Shown in pieces: positions 27,973 through 36,391 of a stretch of 64,000 nt of DNA. The notes beneath the pieces were generated by a model. The model was not told the DNA's origin. It made no database searches and was given only the letters and a program-made list of their open reading frames with translations. Positions within the stretch are counted from its first letter, which is position 1, and each line of letters starts with the position of its first letter. This DNA is from Acidocella aromatica (lineage in GTDB: Bacteria > Pseudomonadota > Alphaproteobacteria > Acetobacterales > Acetobacteraceae): positions 124,001 through 188,000 of the forward strand of contig NZ_JACHFJ010000002.1 of assembly GCF_014201825.1 (NCBI RefSeq), in the 5' to 3' direction. Both the position numbers and the translations under genes were made by a program.

Positions 27973-29268
27973 ATGGCCATCAAATCCAAGCACCCCGAGA
28001 CCCTGGCGCTGCACGCCGGCTGGCGGGCTGACGCCACCACCGGCTCAGTGGCGGTGCCCATCCACCAGACCACCTCCTACCAGTTCCATAGCCCCGAGCA
28101 CGCCGCCAACCTGTTCGCGCTCAAAGAGTTCGGGAACATCTACACCCGGATCATGAACCCGACCACGGACGTACTGGAGCAGCGTCTGGCGGCGCTGGAA
28201 GGCGGCGTGGCGGCTCTGGCGGTGGCCTCTGGCCAAGCGGCGTCGGCCTTCTCCATCCAGAATTTGGCCCGTGCCGGGGACAATGTGGTCGCCTCCACCG
28301 ACCTGTACGGCGGCACCTGGAACCTCTTCGCCAACACGCTGAAGGACCAGGGCATCGAGGTGCGCTTCGTCGACCCCGTGGACCCGGAAGCCTTCGCCCG
28401 CGCCACTGACGACCGCACCCGCGCCTATTATGCCGAGACCCTGCCCAACCCCAAGCTGCGCCTCTTCCCCATCGCCGAGGTCGCCGCCATTGGGCGCAAG
28501 CTCGGCATCCCGCTGATCGTGGACAACACCGCCGCTCCTCTTCTGGTGCGCCCCTTCGAGCATGGCGCCGCTGTGGTGGTGTACTCAACCACCAAGTATA
28601 TCGGCGGCCACGGCACCTCTATCGGCGGCGTCATCATCGACGGCGGTAATTTCGACTGGCAAGCCTTCCCCGACCGTCAGCCGCTGCTGAACACGCCTGA
28701 CCCGAGCTATCACGGCGCGGTGTGGAGCGAGGCGGTGAAGCCGCTGGGGCCGGTCGCCTATATCATCCGCGCCCGGGTGGTACTGCTGCGCGACCTTGGC
28801 GCGGCGCTCTCGCCATTCAACGCCTTCCAGATCATCCAAGGCATCGAGACCTTGCCGCTGCGCATCACCCGGCACTCCGAGAACGCGCAGGCCGTGGCGA
28901 AGTTCCTCACCACCCGCAAGGATGTAACCAAGGTGATCCACCCCTCGCTCGCCACAGGGCGGGAGAAGGAACTGGCGGAAAAATACTTGCGCGGCGGCTA
29001 TGGCGGGCTGCTGGGCTTCGAGCTGGCAGGCGGCGCCGAGGCGGGTAAAAAGTTCATCTCCGCGCTGGAGATGCTCTACCACGTCGCCAATATCGGCGAT
29101 GCGCGCTCCCTGGCCATCCACCCGGCCAGCACCACGCACAGCCAGCTCACCGAGGCCGAGCAGATCGCAACGGGCGTCACCCCCGGCTATGTGCGCCTCT
29201 CCATCGGGCTTGAGCATATCGACGACATCATCGCCGACATCGCCCAGGCGCTGGACAAGGCAGCTTAA
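27973..29268 (+). CDS. metY: O-acetylhomoserine sulfhydrylase-type PLP enzyme
   Basis: 431 aa Cys/Met metabolism PLP-dependent enzyme. It makes homocysteine from O-acetylhomoserine and sulfide in methionine synthesis. The N-terminal TLALHAGWRADATTGSVAVP and YTRIMNPTTDVLEQRLAALE are family signatures. The PLP lysine lies in YSTTKYIGGHGTSIGG. The C-terminal HPASTTHSQLTEAEQ and VRLSIGLEHIDDI fit the O-acetylhomoserine branch rather than cystathionine gamma-synthase, which is shorter (about 390). It is a monocistronic unit: a 71-base structured leader before it and a strong hairpin after it. Confidence 0.92.
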   Translation: MAIKSKHPETLALHAGWRADATTGSVAVPIHQTTSYQFHSPEHAANLFALKEFGNIYTRIMNPTTDVLEQRLAALEGGVAALAVASGQAASAFSIQNLARAGDNVVASTDLYGGTWNLFANTLKDQGIEVRFVDPVDPEAFARATDDRTRAYYAETLPNPKLRLFPIAEVAAIGRKLGIPLIVDNTAAPLLVRPFEHGAAVVVYSTTKYIGGHGTSIGGVIIDGGNFDWQAFPDRQPLLNTPDPSYHGAVWSEAVKPLGPVAYIIRARVVLLRDLGAALSPFNAFQIIQGIETLPLRITRHSENAQAVAKFLTTRKDVTKVIHPSLATGREKELAEKYLRGGYGGLLGFELAGGAEAGKKFISALEMLYHVANIGDARSLAIHPASTTHSQLTEAEQIATGVTPGYVRLSIGLEHIDDIIADIAQALDKAA

Positions 29269-29275
29269 AGCCAAC

Positions 29276-29303
29276 CTGGGCCAAGCGGTTGTGCTTGGCC
29301 CAG
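29276..29303. terminator. Strong hairpin after metY without a T-run
   Basis: CTGGGCCAAGC and GCTTGGCCCAG form a perfect 11-bp stem with a six-base loop, eight bases after the metY stop. No U-tract follows, so it may act as a transcript-stabilising 3' hairpin or a Rho-assisted end rather than a classical terminator. Confidence 0.5.
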
Positions 29304-29331
29304 ACCCACAACGTTACGTTACAAAAAATAC

Positions 29332-29344
29332 ATTGGTCACCAAT
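29332..29344. promoter_or_regulatory. Short perfect palindrome upstream of the PilZ gene
   Basis: ATTGGT, one base, ACCAAT. It lies about 70 bases before the PilZ start, in AT-rich sequence likely to hold the promoter. A possible regulator site, supported by symmetry only. Confidence 0.3.
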
Positions 29345-29379
29345 AACGAAGACCAGATAAGCTTCTTTTCGGAGTGATT

Positions 29380-29400
29380 ATGCCCGCCCCTGCTCCATAA
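29380..29400 (+). other. Possible proline-rich leader peptide before the PilZ gene
   Basis: ATG CCC GCC CCT GCT CCA TAA encodes MPAPAP and has GGAG five bases upstream. It ends just before AGGGG, the ribosome binding site of the next gene. CCCC T at 29387-29391 lies in this mini-ORF and can pair with AGGGG at 29404-29408, so translating the peptide would open that site. Three of six codons are for proline. Inference; could be chance. Confidence 0.3.
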
Positions 29401-29414
29401 AAAAGGGGACGCTT

Positions 29415-29765
29415 ATGCCAAAAAATGTATTTGATTCCGCTTCCGTTGCACGTGCTCCTGTATTGCCTGCCGATCCAGAGTGCCACAAGGATGTTTGTGA
29501 AGATCCCGGCTGCCGCGTGCTCAAGGCTGCGAAACTGACTTATTGTGCTGGCCATATGCTTGATACTGTGGAGTGTGTGGTGATCAACATCTCGCGCGGA
29601 GGTGCTTGCGTGCTGCTGGAGCATAAGTTTTTGCCCGAATATGCCTTCCTGCAGATGCAAGGTGACGTACTTCGCCCCGTACGGCGATGCTGGACTGATG
29701 ATAATGGCAGGCTTGGTCTAGCGTTCTGCTCCACCGATGAGTTTCCACCTCTCCCAAACTTGTGA
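29415..29765 (+). CDS. PilZ domain protein
   Basis: 116 aa. The C-terminal 75 residues resemble a PilZ domain: RVLKAAKLTY, then VVINISRGGACVLL (the NxSxxG motif), FLQMQGDVLRPVRRCW and LGLAFCSTDE. In PilZ proteins an RxxxR motif and D/NxSxxG bind cyclic di-GMP. Here the first motif is only partly kept (one Arg followed by Lys), so ligand binding is uncertain. The N-terminal 30 residues contain three cysteines and resemble no domain known to me. AGGGG lies seven bases before the ATG. It stands alone between metY and the SPFH gene. Confidence 0.75.
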   Translation: MPKNVFDSASVARAPVLPADPECHKDVCEDPGCRVLKAAKLTYCAGHMLDTVECVVINISRGGACVLLEHKFLPEYAFLQMQGDVLRPVRRCWTDDNGRLGLAFCSTDEFPPLPNL

Positions 29766-29833
29766 AGCTTTTGGCTCGATGAGCATGCCTCTTCCCTCTG
29801 GTTTGCAGTCAGGGGGCGTGCGAGGCTCGCCTC

Positions 29834-30745
29834 ATGGCAATGCTCCCGAATGTAGACCGGCTTTCCTCCGGCTCATCGCCCTCGCGTAAATGGATCGCCC
29901 CAGCCATTGGCGTGGCCGTGGCGCTGTTCCTGCTCGCCGAGCTTAACCCTCTGGCGCAGATCAGCTCCGGCTATGCCGGTGTGCTCACCAATTTCGGCTC
30001 CGTGCAGCCCACGCCTCTGGCGCCAGGGCTGCACGTCGTCATCCCATTCTACCAGCAGGCCATCCCGGTCTCGGTCCAGCCGCAGACCGTCACCAGCGAC
30101 GAAACCGCCTCCACGCATGACTTACAGCAGGTGACGACCTCGATCGCCGTGACCTTTCACGTCGCCCCGGCCGACGCGCCGGACTTCTACCAGAACTTCC
30201 GTGACTTCGAGACGCTGGGCCAACGCATCATCACCCCTGCCGTGTCCAACGACGTAAAGGCCGTGACCGCGAATTACGACGCCGAGGAGCTGGTGACCAA
30301 GCGAGACGCCGTGGATGCCCAGATCAAGGCCCTGGTCGTGGCTTCGCTGGCGCCCTACCACCTGACGGTCGAGTCCGTGAACGTGGCGAATTTCGCCTTC
30401 TCCGAGGCTTATAGCCAAGCCATCGAGCAGAAGCAGGTGGCGCAGCAGCAGGCCCTGCAGGCGCAGTACACGCTGCAACAGACGCAGATCTCCGCCCAGC
30501 AGCAGGTGGTGCAGGCCAAGGCCCAGGCCGATGCCGCAGTGGAGACGGCGCAGGGGCAAGCCCAGGCGCTGCTACTGACCGCCGAGGCCCAGGCCAAGGC
30601 AAATGCGCTGATTGCGCAGTCGCTCACGCCCACCCTGTTGCAACAAAAGGCGCTGGACAAGTGGGACGGCACCCTGCCCCATTACCTGACGGCGGGTGCG
30701 CCCCTGCCCTTCATCGGCACCACGCCGCAAGAGCAGACCAAATAG
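29834..30745 (+). CDS. SPFH/prohibitin-domain membrane protein (HflC/prohibitin-like)
   Basis: 303 aa. One N-terminal transmembrane helix (about 22-40) is followed by an SPFH domain: GYAGVLTNFGSVQPTPLAPG, LHVVIPFYQQAIPVSVQPQT, YDAEELVTKRDAVDAQIKAL. A long Gln/Ala-rich coiled coil (about 195-270) follows and a short tail ends the protein. Prohibitin-like proteins form large membrane rings that organise microdomains or regulate FtsH. No hflK or protease partner is adjacent. The gene is convergent with the methyltransferase gene, and the two stops abut. Confidence 0.87.
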   Translation: MAMLPNVDRLSSGSSPSRKWIAPAIGVAVALFLLAELNPLAQISSGYAGVLTNFGSVQPTPLAPGLHVVIPFYQQAIPVSVQPQTVTSDETASTHDLQQVTTSIAVTFHVAPADAPDFYQNFRDFETLGQRIITPAVSNDVKAVTANYDAEELVTKRDAVDAQIKALVVASLAPYHLTVESVNVANFAFSEAYSQAIEQKQVAQQQALQAQYTLQQTQISAQQQVVQAKAQADAAVETAQGQAQALLLTAEAQAKANALIAQSLTPTLLQQKALDKWDGTLPHYLTAGAPLPFIGTTPQEQTK

Positions 30746-31516
30746 CTATTTGGTGAATTTCAGCGTCCAACGGTCGCTCTCGCCGATGGCGAGGTATTTC
30801 GCCCGATCCTTCTCTCCGCCACGCAGCGTGGGCGGCAGGTCCCACACGCCATCGGGGTAATTCTTGGTGTCCTTGGGATTGTCGCCGAGCTGGCTGGAGG
30901 TCAGGAACTTGAAGCCGACGCTCTCGACAAGCGCCTTGGCGTAATCCTCCCGCACATAACCATTGGCAGCTTTTGGGTCCTGCGGCTTATCAGCGGGAGC
31001 GCGATGATCCTCGATCCCAAATATCCCGCCGGGTTTCAGCGCCGTATAGATGTCCTCCAGCAAGGGCTTGGCCCGGCCCTGCTCCAGCCAGTCGTGCAGG
31101 TTGCGGAAGGAGAGGATGAGATCAAAGCTGCCCGGCGCGCCAAGCGGGCCATGGCCGAAAGGGATGGTGTGAACGTCCGGGAATTTTTGGGAGAAGGTGG
31201 CTTGAAGATCCTTCTCATGCGGCGTGAGGTCCGGCACGGCGGCGGTATAGCTGCCCTGAGGTTGCAGGTATGGGGCGAGGATCTCGGTCCAGTACCCGCC
31301 GCCGGGCTGGATCTCCAGTACCGAATCGGTCGGCTTCAACCCGAAGAATTTCAGTAGCTCGGCTGAGTGACGGTAGCGGTCGCGCTTCACATTCGTGGGG
31401 CTGCGGCTTGGGCTGGCCAATGCCGCCGCGAGGGCCGTATCCGGCGCTTGGGCGGTGGCGGGTGCCGCCAAGGTGGCGGCAGCGGCGGCAATCAGCAGGC
31501 GGCGCGGCAGATTCAC
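30746..31516 (-). CDS. Exported class I SAM-dependent methyltransferase-like protein (COG4798 type)
   Basis: 256 aa. A clear signal peptide (MNLPRRLLIAAAAATLAAPA, cleavage near AQA at residue 23) precedes a methyltransferase fold: VLEIQPGGGYWTEILAPYL is motif I, FDLILSFRNLHDWL motif IV, and LKPGGIFGIEDHRAPADKPQ the following strand. The N-terminal NVKRDRYRHSAELLKFFG is typical of this group. A SAM-dependent enzyme in the periplasm is odd because SAM is cytoplasmic, so the role is open. It starts with GTG 31516, with GGGAG eight bases upstream. Confidence 0.82.
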   Translation of the reverse strand: MNLPRRLLIAAAAATLAAPATAQAPDTALAAALASPSRSPTNVKRDRYRHSAELLKFFGLKPTDSVLEIQPGGGYWTEILAPYLQPQGSYTAAVPDLTPHEKDLQATFSQKFPDVHTIPFGHGPLGAPGSFDLILSFRNLHDWLEQGRAKPLLEDIYTALKPGGIFGIEDHRAPADKPQDPKAANGYVREDYAKALVESVGFKFLTSSQLGDNPKDTKNYPDGVWDLPPTLRGGEKDRAKYLAIGESDRWTLKFTK

Positions 31517-31593
31517 GGCTTAACTCCCAGAAATTCAATATCCTGGGTTTAAGCAATAAATTTCTTGGTAAAAATATAGGGGTCTTTTAAAAA

Positions 31594-31670
31594 TGGTCGG
31601 AGCGGCGGGATTCGAACCCACGACCCCCAGTCCCCCAGACTGATGCGCTACCAGGCTGCGCTACGCTCCG
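31594..31670 (-). tRNA. tRNA-Pro, anticodon GGG
   Basis: 77 bases with a 7-bp acceptor stem (CGGAGCG with CGCTCCG), D arm GCGC/GCGC, anticodon stem TCAGT/ACTGG around the loop CTGGGGG (anticodon GGG), T arm with GGTTCGAATCC, and an encoded CCA. T residues follow the CCA directly on this strand. It reads proline codon CCC and, by wobble, CCU. Its place after the ihfA-merR genes is common in alphaproteobacteria. Confidence 0.96.
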
Positions 31671-31738
31671 AACCGTGGAGGCAGCGTGTAGCAACTTCTC
31701 CCCGCGCCGCCAAGAGCGGCGGTGAATTTATTCAAAAA

Positions 31739-32374
31739 TCAATCCAGAAGCCTGCGCAACTCCTCAAGGGCCAGGAGCGTTTCGCTTAGCAGATTGCGCA
31801 GGCGCTCAATCTCCGCCTCGGTTTTCTGGCGCAGATTCGGCTCTTCGGCCGTGGGCTCGGCGGCAATGGGCGTATGGGCGAGCACAGGCTCCACCTCCGG
31901 CGCTTCGGACAGCAGACCGGGCATTTCGGGTTGCGGCACTACGGGCTTGCGCATGGCCACAGCCGACTCGGCGGGAATATCGGCGTGGCGCTCAGCTTCC
32001 GCAGCCAGACGCTCCTCGGCGAGTGCTGGCGGGATGTTGTCCTGAAACGAACCACCACCCTCACGCAGCAGGCGCTGTACGCCCTTGATGGTGTAGCCCT
32101 GGGTGTAGAGCAGATCGGCCACGCGGCGCAGCAGCCCCACATCCTCGGGCCGGTAATAGCGCCGCCCGCCCCCGCGCTTTAGCGGGCGCACCTGCGGGAA
32201 CTTGGTCTCCCAAAAGCGCAGCACATGCTGCGGCACATGCAGTTCGTCGGCTACCTCGGAGATGGTGCGGAAGGCATCAGCGGTCTTGCGCAGGCGCTGA
32301 CGTCCAGCCTCGTGCCCTCCTGCTGCGTCGTCGTCATCCGCGTTGAAGTTGTCTTCATCCACCATGCGGACCAT
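31739..32374 (-). CDS. MerR family transcriptional regulator
   Basis: 211 aa. The MerR helix-turn-helix spans about residues 35-105: [40 protein letters not shown] and [19 protein letters not shown]. After a low-complexity Pro/Glu/Ala region, a C-terminal coiled coil (about 175-210) probably dimerises the protein. No effector-binding domain or metal-binding cysteines are present. It follows ihfA with 20 bases between and is conserved at that position; its target is unknown. ATG 32374 has GGAAAG upstream; a TTG four codons before and an ATG three codons after are alternatives. Confidence 0.9.
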   Translation of the reverse strand: MVRMVDEDNFNADDDDAAGGHEAGRQRLRKTADAFRTISEVADELHVPQHVLRFWETKFPQVRPLKRGGGRRYYRPEDVGLLRRVADLLYTQGYTIKGVQRLLREGGGSFQDNIPPALAEERLAAEAERHADIPAESAVAMRKPVVPQPEMPGLLSEAPEVEPVLAHTPIAAEPTAEEPNLRQKTEAEIERLRNLLSETLLALEELRRLLD

Positions 32375-32394
32375 CGATCTTTCCAATTTATGAC

Positions 32395-32703
32395 TTAAGA
32401 CGCAATCTGCCGGGCCGCCGGCGCATTCACCGCATCGCGCAAAATCTGGCTCGGACGGAACACCAGGACACGCCTTGGCAGGATCGGAACCTCAACGCCT
32501 GTTTTGGGATTGCGGCCCACCCGGCGCCCTTTCTGGCGGACAGAAAACGTTCCGAAACCACTGATTTTAACAGATTTCCCATCCGCAAGAGCGTCAGCGA
32601 TACGGGTGAGCACCAGTTCCAGTAGATCGGCCGATTCGTGCCGAGACAACCCCACGGCGGCATAGATAGCCTCTGTCAGTTGTGCACGGGTCAATGTGTT
32701 CAT
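32395..32703 (-). CDS. ihfA: Integration host factor alpha subunit
   Basis: 102 aa nucleoid protein that bends DNA sharply as a heterodimer with IhfB. The N-terminal [20 protein letters not shown] and [20 protein letters not shown] precede the DNA-inserting beta arm with NPKTG (intercalating proline), then [15 protein letters not shown]. Length matches the alpha type. It has its own AT-rich 121-base upstream region after fabH, likely with a promoter. It is cotranscribed with the MerR gene. Confidence 0.95.
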   Translation of the reverse strand: MNTLTRAQLTEAIYAAVGLSRHESADLLELVLTRIADALADGKSVKISGFGTFSVRQKGRRVGRNPKTGVEVPILPRRVLVFRPSQILRDAVNAPAARQIAS

Positions 32704-32824
32704 TTTTCAAGATTAGCACGCGTCTTTTAAGAATCAATAAGAACGTTTGCGAATCCCTATCAATTCAGCAATCTTTGATAATTGCTGTTGATTTTAAGGC
32801 TTTTTTCTTGGTTGGCCGCTGGGG

Positions 32825-33805
32825 TCAGAGGCGCAAGAGCGCCGACCCCCATGTCAAGCCCCCGCCCAGAGCCTCCAGCAGCACTAACTGTCCGGGCTTG
32901 ATCCGCCCGTCCTGCACCGCCATGGCCAGCGCGAGGGGGATGGAGGCGGCGGAGGTGTTGGCGTGCTTATCCACGGTCACCACCACGCGCTCCGCCGGCA
33001 GGCCGAGCTTCTTGCCCACGCCGTCGATGATGCGCTTATTGGCCTGGTGCGGCACCAGCCAGTCGATATCGGCTGCGGTCAGCTGGTTGGCAGCCAGCGC
33101 CTCGTTCACCGCCCCGGAGAGCAGGTTCACGGCATGGCGGAACACTTCTTTGCCATGCATCACCAGATGGCCCGGCATGTCCAACCGGCCCACAGCGCCA
33201 TCCACGTAAAGGATATCGGCCAGCCGCCCGTCGGAATGCAGATGGGTGGAGAGCAGGCCGGGGCCGTCCTTGGGCACATTGCGGGCTTCCAGCAGCACCG
33301 CCCCGGCACCATCGCCAAACAATACGCAGGTGCCACGGTCCTCGAAATTCAGGATACGGGAATAGACCTCGGAACCGATGACCAGCACGCTATCCACCTG
33401 CCCAGCGCGGATCATCGCGTCGGCAACGGAGAGGCCATAGATAAAGCCGGAGCAGGCGGCGGCGAGATCGAAGCCATAAGCGCTGGTGGCTTCAAGCGCC
33501 GCTTGAATATGCACGGCGGTGGAGGGAAAGGCGTTATCGGGCGTCGAGGTGCCGACGATGATCGCCCCCAGCTTCTCCGGTGCCATCCCGGCGGCTTCCA
33601 GCGCGGCGCGGCCCGCGGCGGCGCCCATGAAGCTCGCCGTCTCGTAGGGGGCGGCGAAATGGCGCTGCCTGATGCCGGTGCGCTCGGTGATCCACTCATC
33701 GGAAGTGTCAACACGTTGCGCCATTTCGGCATTGGTGACGATTTTTTCGGGCAAATAGGTGCCCGTGCCCGTGAGCACGGCGCGGCGGATCAGTGTATCA
33801 GACAT
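32825..33805 (-). CDS. fabH: Beta-ketoacyl-ACP synthase III
   Basis: 326 aa condensing enzyme that starts fatty acid synthesis from acetyl-CoA and malonyl-ACP. The catalytic cysteine is C118 in DLAAACSGFIYGL. The histidine is in DWLVPHQANKRI, and the asparagine in VDKHANTSAASIPLAL. The N-terminal TGTGTYLPEKIVTNAEMA and DEWITERTGIRQR are diagnostic. The start overlaps the plsX stop by eight bases, giving the conserved plsX-fabH pair. Confidence 0.97.
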   Translation of the reverse strand: MSDTLIRRAVLTGTGTYLPEKIVTNAEMAQRVDTSDEWITERTGIRQRHFAAPYETASFMGAAAGRAALEAAGMAPEKLGAIIVGTSTPDNAFPSTAVHIQAALEATSAYGFDLAAACSGFIYGLSVADAMIRAGQVDSVLVIGSEVYSRILNFEDRGTCVLFGDGAGAVLLEARNVPKDGPGLLSTHLHSDGRLADILYVDGAVGRLDMPGHLVMHGKEVFRHAVNLLSGAVNEALAANQLTAADIDWLVPHQANKRIIDGVGKKLGLPAERVVVTVDKHANTSAASIPLALAMAVQDGRIKPGQLVLLEALGGGLTWGSALLRL

Positions 33806-34850
33806 TCTGTGTGGCAGCAGGCTTGGCGGAGAGCAGGGCGCTGTCCATCGCCGTCAGGCCTTCGGCAATGCGGCTGTTGAAGTCGTTGGCGATCATGTCG
33901 AGCGCCACGTCCACCGCGTGGGCGAAGCCCAACTCATCGGTACCGCCATGAGATTTCACCACCACGCCGTTCAGGCCGAGCAGCACGGCTCCGTTATAGC
34001 GGCGTGGGTCTAGAACTTCCTTTAGGCGCTTGAGCGAACCGCGCGCGAAAATATAGCCCACCTTGGCAAGCGGCCCCGCTGTGAACACGCGGCGCAGCAA
34101 CTCGCCCACGAGCTTCAGCGCGCCCTCGCCCGTCTTGAGCGCGACGTTGCCGGTAAAGCCGTCGGTCACCACCACGTCCACCGTACCGGCCGTGATGTCG
34201 TGTCCCTCGACGAAACCGTAGAATTGTTTGGAAATTGGACTCTCGCGCAGAGCGGCGGCGGCGGCGTTCAGGGTTTCATCCCCCTTGCCTTCCTCGGAAC
34301 CGATATTGAGCAGCCCTATGGAGGGCTTCGGCAGCCCCAGCACGATTCGGGCGAAAACATCGCCCATCAATGCGAATTCGGTGAGGTTGCGGGAGTCGCA
34401 AACCACGTTCAGGCCGAGATCAAGCATCACCACATCGCCCTTGGCCGACGGCGCGGTGGCGGCCATGGCCGGGCGGTCGATGCCCTTCATCGTCTTCAGT
34501 ACAATCTTGGAAAGGGCGAGCAGCGCCCCGGTATTGCCGGCAGAGACCACACCCGCGGCCTCGCCAGTCTGCACGGCGTCAATCGCCCGGCGCATCGAGG
34601 AGTCGCGCAGGCGCAAAGCCACCGTCGGCTTCATGTCGCCGCCGATGATCTCTGATGAGTGGCGCAGGGTGCAGCGCTGCTTCAGCCGCTTGGTCACGGC
34701 GATGAGCGGGGCAACTCGTGCCTCGTCCCCAAAAACCAAAAAATGTGCGAGCTTATGGCGCTCGGCGGCAATGTCCAGCCCGGCGATGATCGCCTCGGGT
34801 GCATGGTCTCCGCCCATGGCATCCACAGCCAGTATATTGTTCCGGCTCAT
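33798..34850 (-). CDS. plsX: Phosphate acyltransferase PlsX
   Basis: 350 aa. It makes acyl-phosphate from acyl-ACP for phospholipid synthesis by PlsY. The N-terminus ILAVDAMGGDHAPEAIIAGL and VVVTDGFTGNVALKTGEG are the family signatures. The region MLDLGLNVVCDSRNLTEFALMG is also typical. ATG 34850 has GAGG six bases upstream. It belongs to the yceD-rpmF-plsX-fabH run on the minus strand, which links lipid synthesis and ribosome components. Confidence 0.97.
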   Translation of the reverse strand: MSRNNILAVDAMGGDHAPEAIIAGLDIAAERHKLAHFLVFGDEARVAPLIAVTKRLKQRCTLRHSSEIIGGDMKPTVALRLRDSSMRRAIDAVQTGEAAGVVSAGNTGALLALSKIVLKTMKGIDRPAMAATAPSAKGDVVMLDLGLNVVCDSRNLTEFALMGDVFARIVLGLPKPSIGLLNIGSEEGKGDETLNAAAAALRESPISKQFYGFVEGHDITAGTVDVVVTDGFTGNVALKTGEGALKLVGELLRRVFTAGPLAKVGYIFARGSLKRLKEVLDPRRYNGAVLLGLNGVVVKSHGGTDELGFAHAVDVALDMIANDFNSRIAEGLTAMDSALLSAKPAATQNV

Positions 34851-34898
34851 TGCATACCTCGGGCGTTACCCATCACCGCCTGGCTGAGACCTTACCGC

Positions 34899-35102
34899 TT
34901 AGACGCGAACGACGCCCTTGGCTTCCTTGCCGGCGCCAACAACCTCACGGTTGTCGTAATGGCCGCAATGGGCGCAGACATGGTGCGGGCGCTTCAGCTC
35001 ACCGCAGTTGGCGCACTCGGCATGCGCCTCGGCGCGCAGAGCGTGGTGGCTGCGGCGCATGCCAGCGCGCGACGGGGAGGTTTTACGTTTGGGTACGGCC
35101 AT
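34899..35102 (-). CDS. rpmF: 50S ribosomal protein L32
   Basis: 67 aa. [20 protein letters not shown] is the standard L32 start, and the zinc ribbon has four cysteines in [20 protein letters not shown]. This is the zinc-binding (C+) form, so no zinc-starvation paralogue is implied here. It lies 48 bases before plsX, in the conserved order. Confidence 0.98.
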   Translation of the reverse strand: MAVPKRKTSPSRAGMRRSHHALRAEAHAECANCGELKRPHHVCAHCGHYDNREVVGAGKEAKGVVRV

Positions 35103-35241
35103 GAGCTTACGCCTTAAAAAATACTGTCAGAGTGATTGGAAGGCGCGGCGTAGCAGAGCCGCCGCCGCATCGCAAGTCATACCAGCCACTTAACCGGGAA
35201 ATCCGGGCGGAAATGGCAGGCTTTGCGTTGAAAATCTGAGT

Positions 35242-35760
35242 TTAATCCGGCTTGCCGAGCCGGGATTTGAGCGCTGCGAAGGGGTGTGCGGAGTCGTCGC
35301 TCGCCTCGGGCGGCAGTTCCGCGCCGGGCTTGCGGGGGTACGGGTCCAGCGCCAAAGCGAGCTGTTCGGCCAGGGCGGCGCCAAGGTCGATGATGCCGTT
35401 GGCGTAGGGCAGCTCGTCCGGTCCTTCCAGGGATTCGGGCAGGAATTCCTCTTCCTCGTCCTCGGCCTGCTCCCGTATGGGGACGAAGCGGAGTTCCGCC
35501 TCTTCAGTGATATCGCTCTCGAACGGCTCTAGCGTGACCACGCAAACCTGGGTCACGCGCGCGTGCATCCGCAGAGTCGCGGCGATCACGCCGCTGCGCT
35601 TATGGCGCAGGGTGAAGTCACCTCGCAGCTTGGCGATGCCGGGGATGCCAAACCGCTCCGCCAGCGCCGTGAGGGCTGTTTCGTCCGCCACAACCTCGTG
35701 CGTTTGCGGATTTTCGTGTATGAGTCCGGCCTTGACGGTCCGGCTGAGTTCTTCGTCCAT
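35242..35760 (-). CDS. YceD family protein (DUF177)
   Basis: 172 aa DUF177/YceD protein, typically encoded before rpmF and linked to 23S rRNA accumulation. The conserved C-V-V-T-L-E-P motif reads VTQVCVVTLEPFESDI, followed by an acidic EEEEF stretch and IDLGAALAEQLALALDPYPRKPG. ATG 35760 gives the family start MDEELSRTVK; the frame is open ten codons further. The gap of 139 bases to rpmF is longer than usual and may hold an additional rpmF promoter. Confidence 0.9.
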   Translation of the reverse strand: MDEELSRTVKAGLIHENPQTHEVVADETALTALAERFGIPGIAKLRGDFTLRHKRSGVIAATLRMHARVTQVCVVTLEPFESDITEEAELRFVPIREQAEDEEEEFLPESLEGPDELPYANGIIDLGAALAEQLALALDPYPRKPGAELPPEASDDSAHPFAALKSRLGKPD

Positions 35761-35851
35761 GCGCGTAATATAGCTGCCGCGCATTGACACGAAAGCCCCT
35801 GCCGTGAGACCCAGCCGAGGAAGACCTTGTCGTGGAATTGAGGATCATCGC

Positions 35852-36388
35852 GTGCGCATTGCCAAGCTGACATTTCCGCTCCTGTCCTGCGCGCTGCTGT
35901 CCCTGTCTGGCTGCGCCATCTTTTCGGACGAGCCGCATTACCGCGGCGTGGCGGTCTCGGAGCACGACCTCAAGGAACTCACCCCCGGCCTCTCCCAGCA
36001 GGCGGACGTGCAGGCCGTGCTAGGCCCGCCGACCTTCGTGGAGCAGTTCAACCAGAACAGCTGGGATTACGTCTCGCAGGTGACGCGCATGCGCATCGGC
36101 CAGACCGAGGGCGTGCAGAAGCAGCATGTCGTGGTCGTGACCTTCGACAATAACGCCGTGCTCCAAAGCATCACCCAGAAAGACAAGGCGGATGCCGTGC
36201 ATGTCGCGATGGATGGCAACCAAACCCCGGTGCCGGGTGGTCATGCTGGCTTCTTCCGCATGCTGGTCGGCGGCGTGGGCAGCTACAATCCGCTGGGCAC
36301 GGCAAGCGATACCTCTGCCAACAGCGCCATGGGCGCGGCACCCGCCACCATCGGCGGGGCTAGCTCCAGCGGCAGCGGCGGCTTGTAG
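35852..36388 (+). CDS. bamE: Outer membrane assembly lipoprotein, BamE/OmlA family
   Basis: 178 aa lipoprotein with lipobox LSGC (MRIAKLTFPLLSCALLSLSG then Cys21). The SmpA/OmlA fold follows: GVAVSEHDLKELTPGLSQQA, VQAVLGPPTFVEQFNQNSWD and VVTFDNNAVLQSI. BamE supports the BAM complex that inserts outer-membrane barrels. The C-terminal 60 residues are a Gly/Ser/Ala-rich tail beyond the usual fold. GTG 35852 starts a proper signal peptide and has GAGG nine bases upstream. It is divergent from yceD, a conserved arrangement. Confidence 0.9.
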   Translation: MRIAKLTFPLLSCALLSLSGCAIFSDEPHYRGVAVSEHDLKELTPGLSQQADVQAVLGPPTFVEQFNQNSWDYVSQVTRMRIGQTEGVQKQHVVVVTFDNNAVLQSITQKDKADAVHVAMDGNQTPVPGGHAGFFRMLVGGVGSYNPLGTASDTSANSAMGAAPATIGGASSSGSGGL

Positions 36389-36391
36389 CCG

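Noticed and set aside
31704-31722. GC hairpin between the MerR gene and tRNA-Pro as a terminator
   Set aside because: CGCCGC/GCGGCG forms a short stem, but no T-run follows on the minus strand.
32704-32824. IHF binding sites for autoregulation before ihfA
   Set aside because: Several ATCAA words occur, but none has the full WATCAANNNNTTR consensus.
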